From Streptomyces sp. ACA25 (lineage in GTDB: Bacteria; Actinomycetota; Actinomycetes; Streptomycetales; Streptomycetaceae), in the NCBI RefSeq assembly GCF_028200735.1, contig NZ_JAQKPV010000001.1, forward strand, positions 620,001 through 684,000: 64,000 nucleotides of DNA, written 5' to 3'. The notes under the pieces were generated by a model. That model was not told the origin of the DNA. It was given only the letters and a program-made list of their open reading frames with translations, and did not search any database. Positions 51,425 through 60,125 of the stretch are shown here, in pieces. How positions within the stretch are numbered: position 1 is the stretch's first letter; every line of letters begins with the position of its first letter. The position numbers were made by a program, and so were the translations under genes.

Positions 51425-52945
51425 ATGAGACAAACAGTCGCAATGCGACTCTGTGCGGCGCTGGCCATCATGGCTCTGGCGATCGCGGGCGGTGTGTACA
51501 TGGCGACGCCCAAGGCATCAGCAGCGACCGGCGGCGTCACCGGCTACGCGACCCAGAACGGCGGGACCACCGGCGGCGCGGGCGGGCAGACCGTGCGGGC
51601 CACCACGGGTACCGCGATCCATGCGGCGCTGTGCAGCCGGGCCAGCAGCAGCACCCCGATCATCATCGAGGTCGAGGGGACCATCAACCACGGCAACACC
51701 AGCAAGGTGTCCGGCGGCAGCTGCAACACCGCTGACGACAAGATCGAGCTCAAGCAGATCAGCAATGTCACGCTCGTCGGCGTCGGCCGCGGCGCCCTCT
51801 TCGACCAGCTGGGCATCCACGTGCGGGAAGCCAACAACATCATCATCCAGAACGTGACCGTCCGGAACGTCAAGAAGTCCGGCTCGCCCACGTCCAACGG
51901 TGGTGACGCCATCGGCATGGAGATGGATGTCCGCAACGTCTGGGTCGATCACGTCACCCTGGAGGCATCCGGCGGGGAGTCGGAGGGATACGACGGCCTC
52001 TTCGACCTGAAGAACAACACCCGGTACGTGACCCTCTCCTACAGCATCCTGCGCAACTCCGGCCGCGGTGGTCTCGTCGGGTCCAGTGAGAGCGACCTCT
52101 CGAACGGCTTCATCACGTACCACCACAACCTGTACGAGAACATCGACTCCCGCGTGCCCCTGCTGCGTGGCGGCATAGCCCACGTCTACAACAACTCCTT
52201 CGTGAACATCCGCATGTCCGGCATCAACTCCCGGGCCGGAGCCCGTGCCAGGGTGGACAACAACCACTTCAAGGACTCCAAGGACGTGCTGGGCACCTTC
52301 TACACCAGCGCGGCCGGCTACTGGCAGGTCAGCGGCAACACCTTCGACAATGTGACCTGGTCCAGCCGCAGCGGCGACAACAACCCCGCCGGTCCCAACC
52401 CGCAGTCCAACACCAGCGTCAACATCCCGTACTCCTACAGCCTGGACCGTGCCGACTGCGTGCCGAACATCGTGCGTCAGACAGCAGGCGCCAACAAGGG
52501 CCTGCAGGTGTCGGACGGCGCCTGCTCCCCGCAGACACCGGCTCCGACCGACCCCCCGCCGGGGCCGACTCCGCCCAGCGGGAACAACCTCAGCATCGGC
52601 GCCGGCTCCGACGGCTCCAGCAAGGCCAGTGGGACGAGCTACGGCGATGTGCGGGACGGTGACATGAACAGCTACTGGTCACCGAACGGCTCGACAGGGT
52701 CCATCTCGATCAAGTGGGGCTCGGCCACCACGGTTTCCAGGATCAACATCCGGGAGGCGGCAGGCTCCGTGGGGACCATCGGTTCCTGGAGGGTCATCAA
52801 CCACGACACCGGCGCTGTCCTGACCTCCGGCAGCGGGGCGGGCGTCATCACTTTCCCCCAGACCTCACTGCGCAAGATCACCTTTGAGATCATCAGCGCG
52901 TCCGGCACACCGAGGGTCGCCGAGTACGAGACCTACGCCGGGTAG
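51425..52945 (+). CDS. Secreted pectate lyase (PL1) with C-terminal discoidin-like domain
   Basis: 506 residues. Signal peptide to about residue 33 (RLCAALAIMALAIAGG then PKASA). Parallel beta-helix of PL1 with NGGDAIGMEMDVRNVWVDHV (vWiDH motif), Ca2+-binding Asp/Glu (EGYDGLFDLK) and catalytic Arg region ENIDSRVPLLRGG. After a Pro/Thr linker (TPAPTDPPPGPTPPSG) a ~125-residue beta-sandwich resembles F5/8-type C (discoidin) modules, probably binding plant polysaccharide. It cleaves polygalacturonate by beta-elimination. A strong terminator follows. Confidence 0.92.
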   Translation: MRQTVAMRLCAALAIMALAIAGGVYMATPKASAATGGVTGYATQNGGTTGGAGGQTVRATTGTAIHAALCSRASSSTPIIIEVEGTINHGNTSKVSGGSCNTADDKIELKQISNVTLVGVGRGALFDQLGIHVREANNIIIQNVTVRNVKKSGSPTSNGGDAIGMEMDVRNVWVDHVTLEASGGESEGYDGLFDLKNNTRYVTLSYSILRNSGRGGLVGSSESDLSNGFITYHHNLYENIDSRVPLLRGGIAHVYNNSFVNIRMSGINSRAGARARVDNNHFKDSKDVLGTFYTSAAGYWQVSGNTFDNVTWSSRSGDNNPAGPNPQSNTSVNIPYSYSLDRADCVPNIVRQTAGANKGLQVSDGACSPQTPAPTDPPPGPTPPSGNNLSIGAGSDGSSKASGTSYGDVRDGDMNSYWSPNGSTGSISIKWGSATTVSRINIREAAGSVGTIGSWRVINHDTGAVLTSGSGAGVITFPQTSLRKITFEIISASGTPRVAEYETYAG

Positions 52946-53080
52946 CGGCAGGCACCACTGTCCGTCCGGGAACAGCAGCCCCATGCGCCCACCGGGCAAT
53001 GCAACGCACCCGGCTTCGGAGTGGTGGCCACCCCTCACCACCCCACCGCCGGTCACCCGGAACGTGGCGGTCGGATGCGA

Positions 53081-53126
53081 CGGCTCCGCAGGTCCCGGAC
53101 CCTCGGGTCCGGGACCTGCGGAGCCG
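53081..53126. terminator. Bidirectional terminator, 22-bp perfect stem
   Basis: CGGCTCCGCAGGTCCCGGAC plus CC, a TC loop, then the exact complement. It separates the pectate lyase and the convergent SCO4225-like gene. Confidence 0.85.
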
Positions 53127-53146
53127 GAACGCGCGCGGCGATCGGG

Positions 53147-53440
53147 TCACGCGCCGCGGCGCAGTGCGCGGGCGCACCAGCCTATGACCAGGGCGTTGAT
53201 CAGTGCTCCGAAAATGATGGAGACGAAGAACGTCGCGATGCCCTCGGGCAGGGCGACCAGCAGCACGATGCTGGCCGGGGCGGTGGCGAGGAGCGGGATG
53301 ACACCTCCCATGGATTCGTCGGAGGCGACCACCAGTGCCCACCCGAGCAGGAGGGCGCAGACGATGAGGTAGATGAGGGCGGTGATGTCGCCGAGATTGC
53401 GGCGGACTCGGCGGAGGAGGGAAGGGCCTGGACCGTTCAT
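53147..53440 (-). CDS. SCO4225-like small membrane protein
   Basis: 97 residues with three membrane segments (IYLIVCALLLGWALVV; PLLATAPASIVLLVALP; GALINALVIGWCARAL). The ATAPAS-LLLLVALPE centre matches what I remember of the SCO4225 family, whose function is unknown. It lies 71 bases downstream of the response-regulator gene on the same strand, so it may belong to the same transcript. Confidence 0.75.
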   Translation of the reverse strand: MNGPGPSLLRRVRRNLGDITALIYLIVCALLLGWALVVASDESMGGVIPLLATAPASIVLLVALPEGIATFFVSIIFGALINALVIGWCARALRRGA

Positions 53441-53511
53441 GGTGGGACTCCCGGGTGATGGTGGCCGTGGAGCGGCTGCTGCATGCGGCGAACGTGGTGG
53501 CCGGCGCCTGG

Positions 53512-54195
53512 TCAGGCGGGGGAGTGGGGCGGGTTCGGGTGGGCGAGTCCGAGGTCGTAGGCGAGGATCGTCGCCTGCACCCGGTCGCGTAGTCCGAGCT
53601 TGCGGAGCAGCGCGTTGACATGGGATTTCACGGTGCCGATGGTGATGCCGAGGTGTTCGGCGATCTCCGGGTTGGTGAGCCCGGCGGCGATCAGGGTGAG
53701 GACGCTGTGTTCGCGGGTGGTCAGGCTGTTCAGCTCGCGGGGGGTGCTGCTGCTCGGAAGGCCGGTGCCTGGTCCGGACGCGTAGTGTCCGATGAGCCGG
53801 CGGGTCGCGGACGGGGCGAGGACGCTTTCACCGACGGCCACTACGCGGATGCCGTCGAGCAGTTCACCGGGGTGGACGTCCTTGAGGAGGAAACCGGAAG
53901 CGCCGGCACGCAGTGCGTCGAACACGTACGCGTCGAGGTCGAAGGTGGTCAGCACCAGGACGCGGGGTGCGTGGGGGCGTCCGGTGATGATCCGCGTGGC
54001 GGCGATTCCGTCGAGTCCGGGCATGCGGACGTCCATGAGGACGACGTCGGGGGCCAGTTCCTCGGCGAGCCGTACCGCTTCGGCACCGTCGGCGGCCTCG
54101 CCGACCACCGTCATGTCCTCCTCGGCGTCGATCACGGCGGCGAACCCCGCCCGTACGATGCCTTGGTCGTCGACGACCAGCACGTTGAGGCTCAT
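53512..54195 (-). CDS. NarL/LuxR-type response regulator
   Basis: 227 residues. Receiver domain with DDQ near residue 9, phospho-Asp in VVLMDVRMPG, Thr in VLTTFDLD and Lys in FLLKDVHPGELL. The C-terminal LuxR helix-turn-helix is LTTREHSVLTLIAAGLTNPEIAEHLGITIGTVKSHV. It overlaps the upstream kinase gene by four bases, giving a firm two-component pair. Targets are unknown; the divergent DUF5707 gene is the nearest candidate. Confidence 0.95.
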   Translation of the reverse strand: MSLNVLVVDDQGIVRAGFAAVIDAEEDMTVVGEAADGAEAVRLAEELAPDVVLMDVRMPGLDGIAATRIITGRPHAPRVLVLTTFDLDAYVFDALRAGASGFLLKDVHPGELLDGIRVVAVGESVLAPSATRRLIGHYASGPGTGLPSSSTPRELNSLTTREHSVLTLIAAGLTNPEIAEHLGITIGTVKSHVNALLRKLGLRDRVQATILAYDLGLAHPNPPHSPA

Positions 54196-56546
54196 CGTTG
54201 TTCCTCTTCGTCGTCCTGGCGCACAGCCGGCGCGGTCAGCGGCAGCCGGATGCGCACCTGGCCCCGGGCCGTTGGGCTGGTGGTGGCAGTTCCGCCGATC
54301 ACCGCGGCCCGCACCGCGAGTTGCTGACAGAGGGCGGGCCGGACGGGGTCCGGCACACCGGTCGCCGTGATCGTCAAGGCGGCTTCGTCCGCGTCGAGCT
54401 CCATGACGACGGGCTCGTCGCCGGCCGCGAGTACCGTTTCGCAGGCATGGTAGGCAGCCAGGTCCACGGTGGTGGGCAGCCGTCTCGGTATGCGGTCGGT
54501 CAGTAGTATCTCGACGTCGCGGCCCGTGGCCCGGATCTGGTGGGCGAGGAGGTCGAGGGCCTGCAGGGTGGGTTGCGGACGCAGCGCGGGCGTCGTCTCC
54601 GCGTCACGGACGGTGTCGAGCAGGGCCCGCATCGCGGCGAGGGCTTCGCGGGCGCGTTCGGCGACCGCTTCGAGCCGGCCCGCCTCGGCCTGCGCGACCA
54701 TGTCGGCAGTGCGCGCCAGCACAGTGGTCTCCAGCCCGGTGGCGATCCGGCGCCGCTCCGCCCAGGCGTCCCGCACGGCCTCCTCGGTCCAGGCCGCGAG
54801 GTGCCTGGCCTGTGAGGTGCGGGCGGCCCGGCCGCGGCGCCCGCGCAGGGCTCCGCCCCACCATGCCGCGCCGATCACCATGGCCGCCTGGGCCGTCGCC
54901 CCCGCGATCAGTGCCCAGAGGGGGACGGTCGTGCCCCGGTGCAGGACGGCAGCTGTGGTGGCCGCCGCGTGTACCACCACGGCCACCACCGGGCCGGCCC
55001 ACAGCGGCACGCGCGGACGGCTCTCGGTGTCGAGCGGGACGGCGTCGAGAGGGCCGGTGGTGGCCGTGCGGACCGCGGCGGAGGAGACCGCAGCGCAGGT
55101 GGCGATCATGCTCAGCAAGGGCGGCAGGAGTACCCAGCCGGTGTACTCGCCCATGACCATTGCCACCGGCCAGAGCAGCGCCAGCCCCAACACGGCTGCC
55201 TGGGTGGCAGCGGGTGCCCGGCGCTGCCACAGCAGCGCGAGCGCCTGTGCCGCGGCCAGCAGGGCGAAGAGCATGCCTGCCGACACCTGCTGCTCGCTCG
55301 AGGCGGCATCCGCCCGGATGACCAGCACGGGAAGCAGGGGTTGCAGGACGAGGCCGGCAGCGGCCGTCACCTGCGCGAGGCGGTAGTTCCACGGAACGGA
55401 CCGCTCCACCGAGGCGGCGGCGGTCCGGCCGGGGAGGACCGCACGCACCTCCCAGCCGCCCTCCTCGGTCGGACCGCTCGTCAGGGTGCCACCCGCTTCC
55501 CGGGCCCGCGACCGCAGGAAGCCCTGGCCGCGTCCTGAGCCGAGGTTTGCGGCGTGCGCCGCCGATCCGGCCGGTGGTGCCCCGCTCGTGACCACGACCT
55601 CCGTGCGGGCATCGCCGTACCGGCATCTCACGGTCGTGGGCGCACCGGGTGCGTGCCGCGCCACGTTGGTCAGTGACTCGCGCACGATGCCGTACGCCGC
55701 GTCCGCGACGGCGCCGTTCGGCAGCGGGTCGATCTCGCTCTCCACCCGCTGTCCCAACTGGGAGAACCCGGTGACCAGACCCAGCAGCCGTTCCCTGGGC
55801 GACGGCATTTCTTCCCGGGAGGGCGTCGGCGCCCGCACCGCGCCGAGCGCCCGGGTGACCTCCCGGCCGGTCTCGGCAGCGAACCGGAGCGCTTCACCGG
55901 CCAGTTCGGGACGACGGTCGCGCAGCCCCAGCGCCGCACCCGCCGTGACCACCACGGCCGTCAGATGGTGGGCGCTGACGTCGTGCAGTTCCCTTTCCAT
56001 GCGGCGCCGTTCGGCCGCGGGGAGCCGGTGGCGCTCGGTCTCGGCTCGTTTCAGCAGGTGTTCGGAAGCCTGTCGCGCACGACGGGCTCGCCGCACCAGG
56101 AGTCCGGCGGCAGACGCGGCGGCGTACAGCACGACTGTCAGGACGAGGTCGAGTCCGTTCCGGTCACTGAGCCCGTGCAGGCTGAGGTTGTGCAGAAACT
56201 GCCAGGTGGCGAGTGCTCCCAGGCACAGCAGGGCGGTGAAGGTGTCGCGTTCGCACGCCACGGTGAAGAGAGCCAGCGCGACGCCCGCTGTTCCCAGGAC
56301 CGCCACCGCCCCGGGGGGCAACGGCCCGGCCCCCAGCGCACAGGCGGCGGCAATCAGGACGAGGACGGTCACCGGCTTCGAACGGCGCAGCGAGAGCGCA
56401 GCCGTCACCAGTCCGGCGACGAGCGCCGCCACGAGAAGCGCGGTGCCGGCCGGGACGATCCCGCGGATCAGGTCCGCCCCCGGCCACGCCGCGGCCTGGG
56501 CGCAGAGCACCAGGAGCGGGAGCAACCGGTCGTCGCTTCGAGTCAT
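54192..56546 (-). CDS. Two-module sensor histidine kinase (active HisKA_3 plus degenerate second kinase)
   Basis: 784 residues, about twice the usual length. Module one: ~5 membrane helices, then RRRMERELHDVSAHHL with the phospho-His near 188, N-box VRESLTNVARHAPG and GSGRGQGFL. Module two (from ~380): another set of membrane helices (LAQVTAAAGLVLQPLLP onward), then AERRRIATGLETTVLART, where Glu stands in place of the phospho-acceptor His, and a GHKL-like end without clear N or G boxes. So the second half looks like a pseudokinase that may regulate the first. GTG 56549 is an alternative start. Translationally coupled to the response regulator. Confidence 0.9.
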   Translation of the reverse strand: MTRSDDRLLPLLVLCAQAAAWPGADLIRGIVPAGTALLVAALVAGLVTAALSLRRSKPVTVLVLIAAACALGAGPLPPGAVAVLGTAGVALALFTVACERDTFTALLCLGALATWQFLHNLSLHGLSDRNGLDLVLTVVLYAAASAAGLLVRRARRARQASEHLLKRAETERHRLPAAERRRMERELHDVSAHHLTAVVVTAGAALGLRDRRPELAGEALRFAAETGREVTRALGAVRAPTPSREEMPSPRERLLGLVTGFSQLGQRVESEIDPLPNGAVADAAYGIVRESLTNVARHAPGAPTTVRCRYGDARTEVVVTSGAPPAGSAAHAANLGSGRGQGFLRSRAREAGGTLTSGPTEEGGWEVRAVLPGRTAAASVERSVPWNYRLAQVTAAAGLVLQPLLPVLVIRADAASSEQQVSAGMLFALLAAAQALALLWQRRAPAATQAAVLGLALLWPVAMVMGEYTGWVLLPPLLSMIATCAAVSSAAVRTATTGPLDAVPLDTESRPRVPLWAGPVVAVVVHAAATTAAVLHRGTTVPLWALIAGATAQAAMVIGAAWWGGALRGRRGRAARTSQARHLAAWTEEAVRDAWAERRRIATGLETTVLARTADMVAQAEAGRLEAVAERAREALAAMRALLDTVRDAETTPALRPQPTLQALDLLAHQIRATGRDVEILLTDRIPRRLPTTVDLAAYHACETVLAAGDEPVVMELDADEAALTITATGVPDPVRPALCQQLAVRAAVIGGTATTSPTARGQVRIRLPLTAPAVRQDDEEEQR

Positions 56547-56780
56547 CACAGGAAAAGGCTATGGCTGCAGGTGAGCGGGGTTCCTCCGCCTGAAGGCGGA
56601 ACCGGTTCTCTTACCTGGGTTACAGATGCTGCACCCGCGGTTCGACACGGCAATCATTCCGCAGCGTGAGGATCGCGGTGTGCCCCCGACCATAGGCTCG
56701 ATCGCATCGAGAAAGCGGCCGACCACCGGCTTCTCACGCTTCTCGACAGATCAGCTCTTCAACCGGCCCGGGGGTCACTC

Positions 56781-57230
56781 ATGTTCAAGCACGTTCTCGT
56801 CCCGTCCCTCTTCGGCGTCGTCACCGTCGGTGCCATCGCTGCCGGCGGCTTCGTGATGGCCTCGACCACCACCGAGCCGACCGTGGCGAACGGGTCGGCC
56901 CGCTACCTCGCTCCGTCCGAGGACGGCGCGGGGGAGTTCACGTACACCGCGGACGTGCGTGACGACTCGGGGATCCTCAGCCTCCACGTCATCGCGTGGC
57001 CGGCGAGTGGGGGGCTCGACCCGACCGAGGAGGAGCTTCAGCTCGTGGACGAGGCCACCTGCCGCAGCACCTCGGACGAGACATCGCACTGCACCTACGA
57101 GCTGGAGGTGGCGAAGCAGGAGGTGGACGAGCTACCGGAGGGAACGTGGTACGTGTCGGTGCTGGCCACGGCGAACGACGGCGACACGACGTTCCTGCCC
57201 GAGGCGGCCACATTCGCGTTCACGCACTGA
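56781..57230 (+). CDS. DUF5707 secreted protein
   Basis: 149 residues. N-terminal hydrophobic signal (VLVPSLFGVVTVGAIAAGGFVMAS) and a mature, acidic, beta-rich domain with one Cys pair (ATCRSTSDETSHCTYELEV). The shape fits DUF5707 proteins, small secreted beta-sandwich proteins of Streptomyces with unknown role. It is divergent from the histidine kinase, 234 bases away, which suggests it is a target or a sensed partner of that system. Confidence 0.78.
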   Translation: MFKHVLVPSLFGVVTVGAIAAGGFVMASTTTEPTVANGSARYLAPSEDGAGEFTYTADVRDDSGILSLHVIAWPASGGLDPTEEELQLVDEATCRSTSDETSHCTYELEVAKQEVDELPEGTWYVSVLATANDGDTTFLPEAATFAFTH

Positions 57231-57424
57231 TCCGCTCCGTCCGCCGGCGGCTTCGAGCCGTCCTCTCACCACAACCCTCACCGATAGGCAGCAATCCACG
57301 ATGGCGTTCATCACCGTCGGCCGGAGTGACGTGCAGTCAAGGTGATGTGTGGCCAGGTCGGTGAAGGTGGTGGGGAGCTTGGCAACCCGTCGCTCCGGGC
57401 TGTTTCCCGGCAGGGATGTGGAGG

Positions 57425-57925
57425 TCAGCGTCCGGTGGAGCCGTCGATGAGTTCGCGGAGGATGTCCGCGTGGCCGGCGTGGCGGCCGGTCTCCTCGATC
57501 AGGTGGGTGAGTGCCCAGCGGACGCTGGGCGCGGGGCTGTTCGGCCGGGCGCGGGGCAGCGGTGCGCCGAGGTCGGGGCACCCGTCGAGCACGTCGTCCG
57601 CCTGTGCGACGGCCCTGCGGTAGCGGGCGGTGACGTCGGCCACGGTGTCCGTGGGTGCGGCGTGGAAGGTCGCCTGCCAGTCAGTGACCCGCTCGCCGAG
57701 GAAGGTCGCCCGCTCGACGAAGGTGAGGTGGTTGAGCAGGCCGAGCAGGTTCGTGCCGGACGGCACTCCGGCGGTGCGGACCTCCGGTTCGGGGGCGCCC
57801 TCGACTTTCGCGGAGACCGAGTTCCGGAGGTAGCCGAGGAAGCCGCGCAGCACCTCGCTCTCGCTGTTGCCGGTCCGGGGCGGCGGGGTGTCGCCGTGGC
57901 GTCTGCGGCTGGGGACGGTGGACAT
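57425..57925 (-). CDS. DinB-like (DUF664) protein
   Basis: 166 residues. Four-helix-bundle pattern with the metal-binding His positions LLNHLTFVER (first) and HLIEETGRHAGHADILREL (second and third). DinB / mycothiol-maleylpyruvate-isomerase-like proteins use such a site for thiol-dependent reactions, and in actinobacteria several act with mycothiol or bacillithiol. It lies 28 bases downstream of the methyltransferase gene and probably shares its transcript. Confidence 0.88.
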   Translation of the reverse strand: MSTVPSRRRHGDTPPPRTGNSESEVLRGFLGYLRNSVSAKVEGAPEPEVRTAGVPSGTNLLGLLNHLTFVERATFLGERVTDWQATFHAAPTDTVADVTARYRRAVAQADDVLDGCPDLGAPLPRARPNSPAPSVRWALTHLIEETGRHAGHADILRELIDGSTGR

Positions 57926-57953
57926 CGTGCCTCCTCACGGGAACCGCGCCGGT

Positions 57954-58580
57954 TCAGGCGGTGCGGCGGATGATCAGGACGTGGTCGGTGACCTCGGCGG
58001 TGCGCCCGCCCGGTCCGGTCGCGGTCCGGCGGGTCGTGGCGGCCCGCTCGACCGTCCAGGTCGCCGGGTCCAGGCCGATGCCCGCGGCGACCTCCTGCGG
58101 CGTCGGGTACCGGACATCGGGGTCCTGGTCCCACGACCACGGAGCGGTCGAGCCGTGGTCGACGACCAGCAGCCGCCCACCCCCGCGCAGCGCGTGCGCG
58201 GCGGTGCGCAGGACGGTCGCCCGGTCCAGGTCGAAGGGTGTGTGCAGGTAGTGGGCACAGATGAGGTCGAACGTGCCCTGCGGGAAGGATTCCCCCAGGT
58301 CGTGCCGCGCGGCGGTGATCCGGTGGCCCAGTGCGCGGGAGCGGGCGAGGCCGGTGAGCCGGTCGACCGCCACGGCCGAGACGTCGACGGCGGTGACGCG
58401 CCACCCCTGGTGGGCGAGCCACAGAGCATCGCCGCCGTCGCCGCAGCCGAGGTCCAGTGCGTCGCCGGGCGGCAGACCCGTGACGGACTCGGTGAGCCGG
58501 ACGTTGGGCCGCGGATCCCCGGCCGGTGGCCGGGCCGCGTGGACGCCGTCCCAGAACGTGTCCGCGTCGATGGTGCTCAT
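57954..58580 (-). CDS. Class I SAM-dependent methyltransferase
   Basis: 208 residues from ATG 58580 with GAGGAGG six bases upstream. Motif I is ALDLGCGDGGDALWLA, the acidic loop is VTAVDVSAVAV, and motif IV is FDLICAHYLHTPFD. The length and motifs resemble the Tam/TehB-like group (small-molecule or metalloid methylation). It is divergent from the XRE-cupin regulator, whose promoter dyad lies in the 94-bp gap, so it is probably controlled by it. Confidence 0.88.
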   Translation of the reverse strand: MSTIDADTFWDGVHAARPPAGDPRPNVRLTESVTGLPPGDALDLGCGDGGDALWLAHQGWRVTAVDVSAVAVDRLTGLARSRALGHRITAARHDLGESFPQGTFDLICAHYLHTPFDLDRATVLRTAAHALRGGGRLLVVDHGSTAPWSWDQDPDVRYPTPQEVAAGIGLDPATWTVERAATTRRTATGPGGRTAEVTDHVLIIRRTA

Positions 58581-58647
58581 CGGGGCCTCCTCAGGTCCTT
58601 CTGCCGGGGCGTCCCAGTCTTGACCGCACCGCGCGACCTGGCACGGA

Positions 58648-58668
58648 ATCTTGCGGTTCCGGCAAGAT
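58648..58668. promoter_or_regulatory. Dyad between the methyltransferase and XRE-cupin genes
   Basis: ATCTTGC-GGTTCCG-GCAAGAT, perfect 7-bp arms, ending six bases before the regulator's GTG. Good candidate for the autoregulatory operator of the divergent pair. Confidence 0.6.
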
Positions 58669-58674
58669 GGTCCC

Positions 58675-59280
58675 GTGAGTGGTGACTCGGACGAGGTACT
58701 CGGCTCCGTGGGGCCCCGGCTGAGGGCTCTGCGTCGCGAACGAGGGATCACCCTCGCGGACCTCGCGGCGGTGACCGGCGTGTCGGAGAGCACGCTGTCC
58801 CGGCTGGAGAACGGGCAGCGCCGGGCGACTCTGGAGCTGCTGCTGCCGCTGGCCAGCACCTACAACGTTCCGCTGGACGACCTCGTCGGTGCACCGCGCA
58901 CCGGTGATCCCCGCATCCATCTGAAGCCGATCCGGCGGTTCGGGATGATCTTCATTCCGCTGTCCCGGCGGCCGGGCGGCACGCAGTCCTTCAAGATGAT
59001 CATTCCTGCCCGGCCGGAACCGCTCGAACCCACCCCGCAGACCCACGAGGGCTTCGAGTGGCTGTATGTGCTCAGCGGGCGCCTGCGGCTGCTGCTCGGG
59101 GACCGGGACCTGACGTTGTCGCCCGGCGAGGCGGCCGAGTTCGACACCCACCTGCCGCACTGGCTCGGCAGCGCGGACGGTGGCACGGTCGAGCTGCTCA
59201 TCCTGTTCGGCCCGCAGGGCACCCGCGCGCATCTGCGCACGGCGCCCGGCCGGTCACCGCACGGCGAAACCCAGCAGTGA
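58675..59280 (+). CDS. XRE-family regulator with C-terminal cupin domain
   Basis: 201 residues from GTG 58675 (VSGDSDEVLG). Helix-turn-helix at ~10-65: LRALRRERGITLADLAAVTG, SESTLSRLENGQ. Cupin at ~110-195 with THEGFEWLYVLSGRL (His/Glu metal site) and ELLILFGPQG. Such proteins sense a small molecule through the cupin. It is divergent from the methyltransferase-DinB pair, the likely targets. No clear ribosome site; it may be leaderless. Confidence 0.9.
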   Translation: MSGDSDEVLGSVGPRLRALRRERGITLADLAAVTGVSESTLSRLENGQRRATLELLLPLASTYNVPLDDLVGAPRTGDPRIHLKPIRRFGMIFIPLSRRPGGTQSFKMIIPARPEPLEPTPQTHEGFEWLYVLSGRLRLLLGDRDLTLSPGEAAEFDTHLPHWLGSADGGTVELLILFGPQGTRAHLRTAPGRSPHGETQQ

Positions 59281-59328
59281 CTCGGCGGGCTGCATGCCCG
59301 TGTCCGTCCACCTCGACAGGCATCTCGC

Positions 59329-59358
59329 GGTGCCGGTGCCGGTGCCGGTGCCGGTGCC
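59329..59358. repeat. GGTGCC hexamer x5
   Basis: Five exact copies of GGTGCC, ending two bases before the stop codon complement of the downstream minus-strand gene. A simple-sequence tract prone to length change. Confidence 0.95.
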
Positions 59359-59360
59359 GG

Positions 59361-59798
59361 TCAATGCTGTGTCGCGTGCTTCTTCCTTACGGTGGCGTGC
59401 GCCGCAGCGGCCCCTGCGGCGCAGCCGGGGAGCAGCACGGCGACGGCGACGAGCGTCGGGTTGACGAAGGCGGGGACCAGGTCGTGGCCGGCGTGGCACT
59501 TGTTGCGCAGGGGGAACCACTGCGACGGCTCGCGCGCGTGTTCCGTCCGGTAGGCGTTGTCGTAACGAACGCCGCGTTCCCGGCAGGTCTCCTCGGGGTC
59601 GAAACCGCCGGAGAAGACGCCGATGTACCAGGTGACGCAACCCGCGCTGGCCAGCACGACCGCGGGGAAGACCCACCACCCGGGGCGTTCCCATCCGCGG
59701 GCGGCCAGGCCGCGCCCCGTCTTCCAGAGGCTCAGCGCGACCAACGCCAGGATCAGCGGAGGGAGAAAGATGACGGACGCTGCCGTGATGGCGCTCAC
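59361..59798 (-). CDS. Unknown small membrane protein
   Basis: 145 residues from GTG 59798. Three membrane segments (VIFLPPLILALVALSLW; WWVFPAVVLASAGCVTWYIG; VNPTLVAVAVLLPGCAAG). Between the second and third is a ~50-residue loop with two Cys (EETCRERG; RNKCHAGHD) that could pair outside the cell. I do not recognise the family. It stands alone. Confidence 0.7.
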   Translation of the reverse strand: MSAITAASVIFLPPLILALVALSLWKTGRGLAARGWERPGWWVFPAVVLASAGCVTWYIGVFSGGFDPEETCRERGVRYDNAYRTEHAREPSQWFPLRNKCHAGHDLVPAFVNPTLVAVAVLLPGCAAGAAAAHATVRKKHATQH

Positions 59799-60125
59799 TG
59801 AGAACGTGATCCCTTCGTTGACCGGCGGGTTGCGGCGGCTGCCCGCCGGGGCGACGCGTGCGAGGCCGCCCGGATTCCCGCCCTCATCGCCAACGCCGCG
59901 TCAAGAGTGCCTCAGTGCATGACTGCGATGTCCGGAACTGCGGTGCCCGGAACTGCGAGCCCGGAACTGCGATGTCCGGAGAAGTGGAGACCGACCAGAC
60001 GGTATGCGGCTGGCGTGCGGGCGCCTAAGCTGCTGCCGACACCAGGAGCGACGGGCCTCGGTGGTTCGCTGCCGCCCCGTGGCGATGACGAAAACCGTGA
60101 AGTGAAGACGAAAAAGGAGAGCAGC
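59799..60125. other. 327-bp gap with a short degenerate tandem repeat
   Basis: Around 59922-59980 a ~15-base unit with core CCGGAACTGCG is repeated about three and a half times. The right end is the leader of the DUF1330 gene. No gene seen. Confidence 0.55.

Noticed and set aside
51139..51735. 198-residue frame before the pectate lyase as a protein gene
   Set aside because: Good ribosome site, but it runs 310 bases out of frame into the lyase, has shadow-like composition and no recognisable domain. Kept only as a leader finding.
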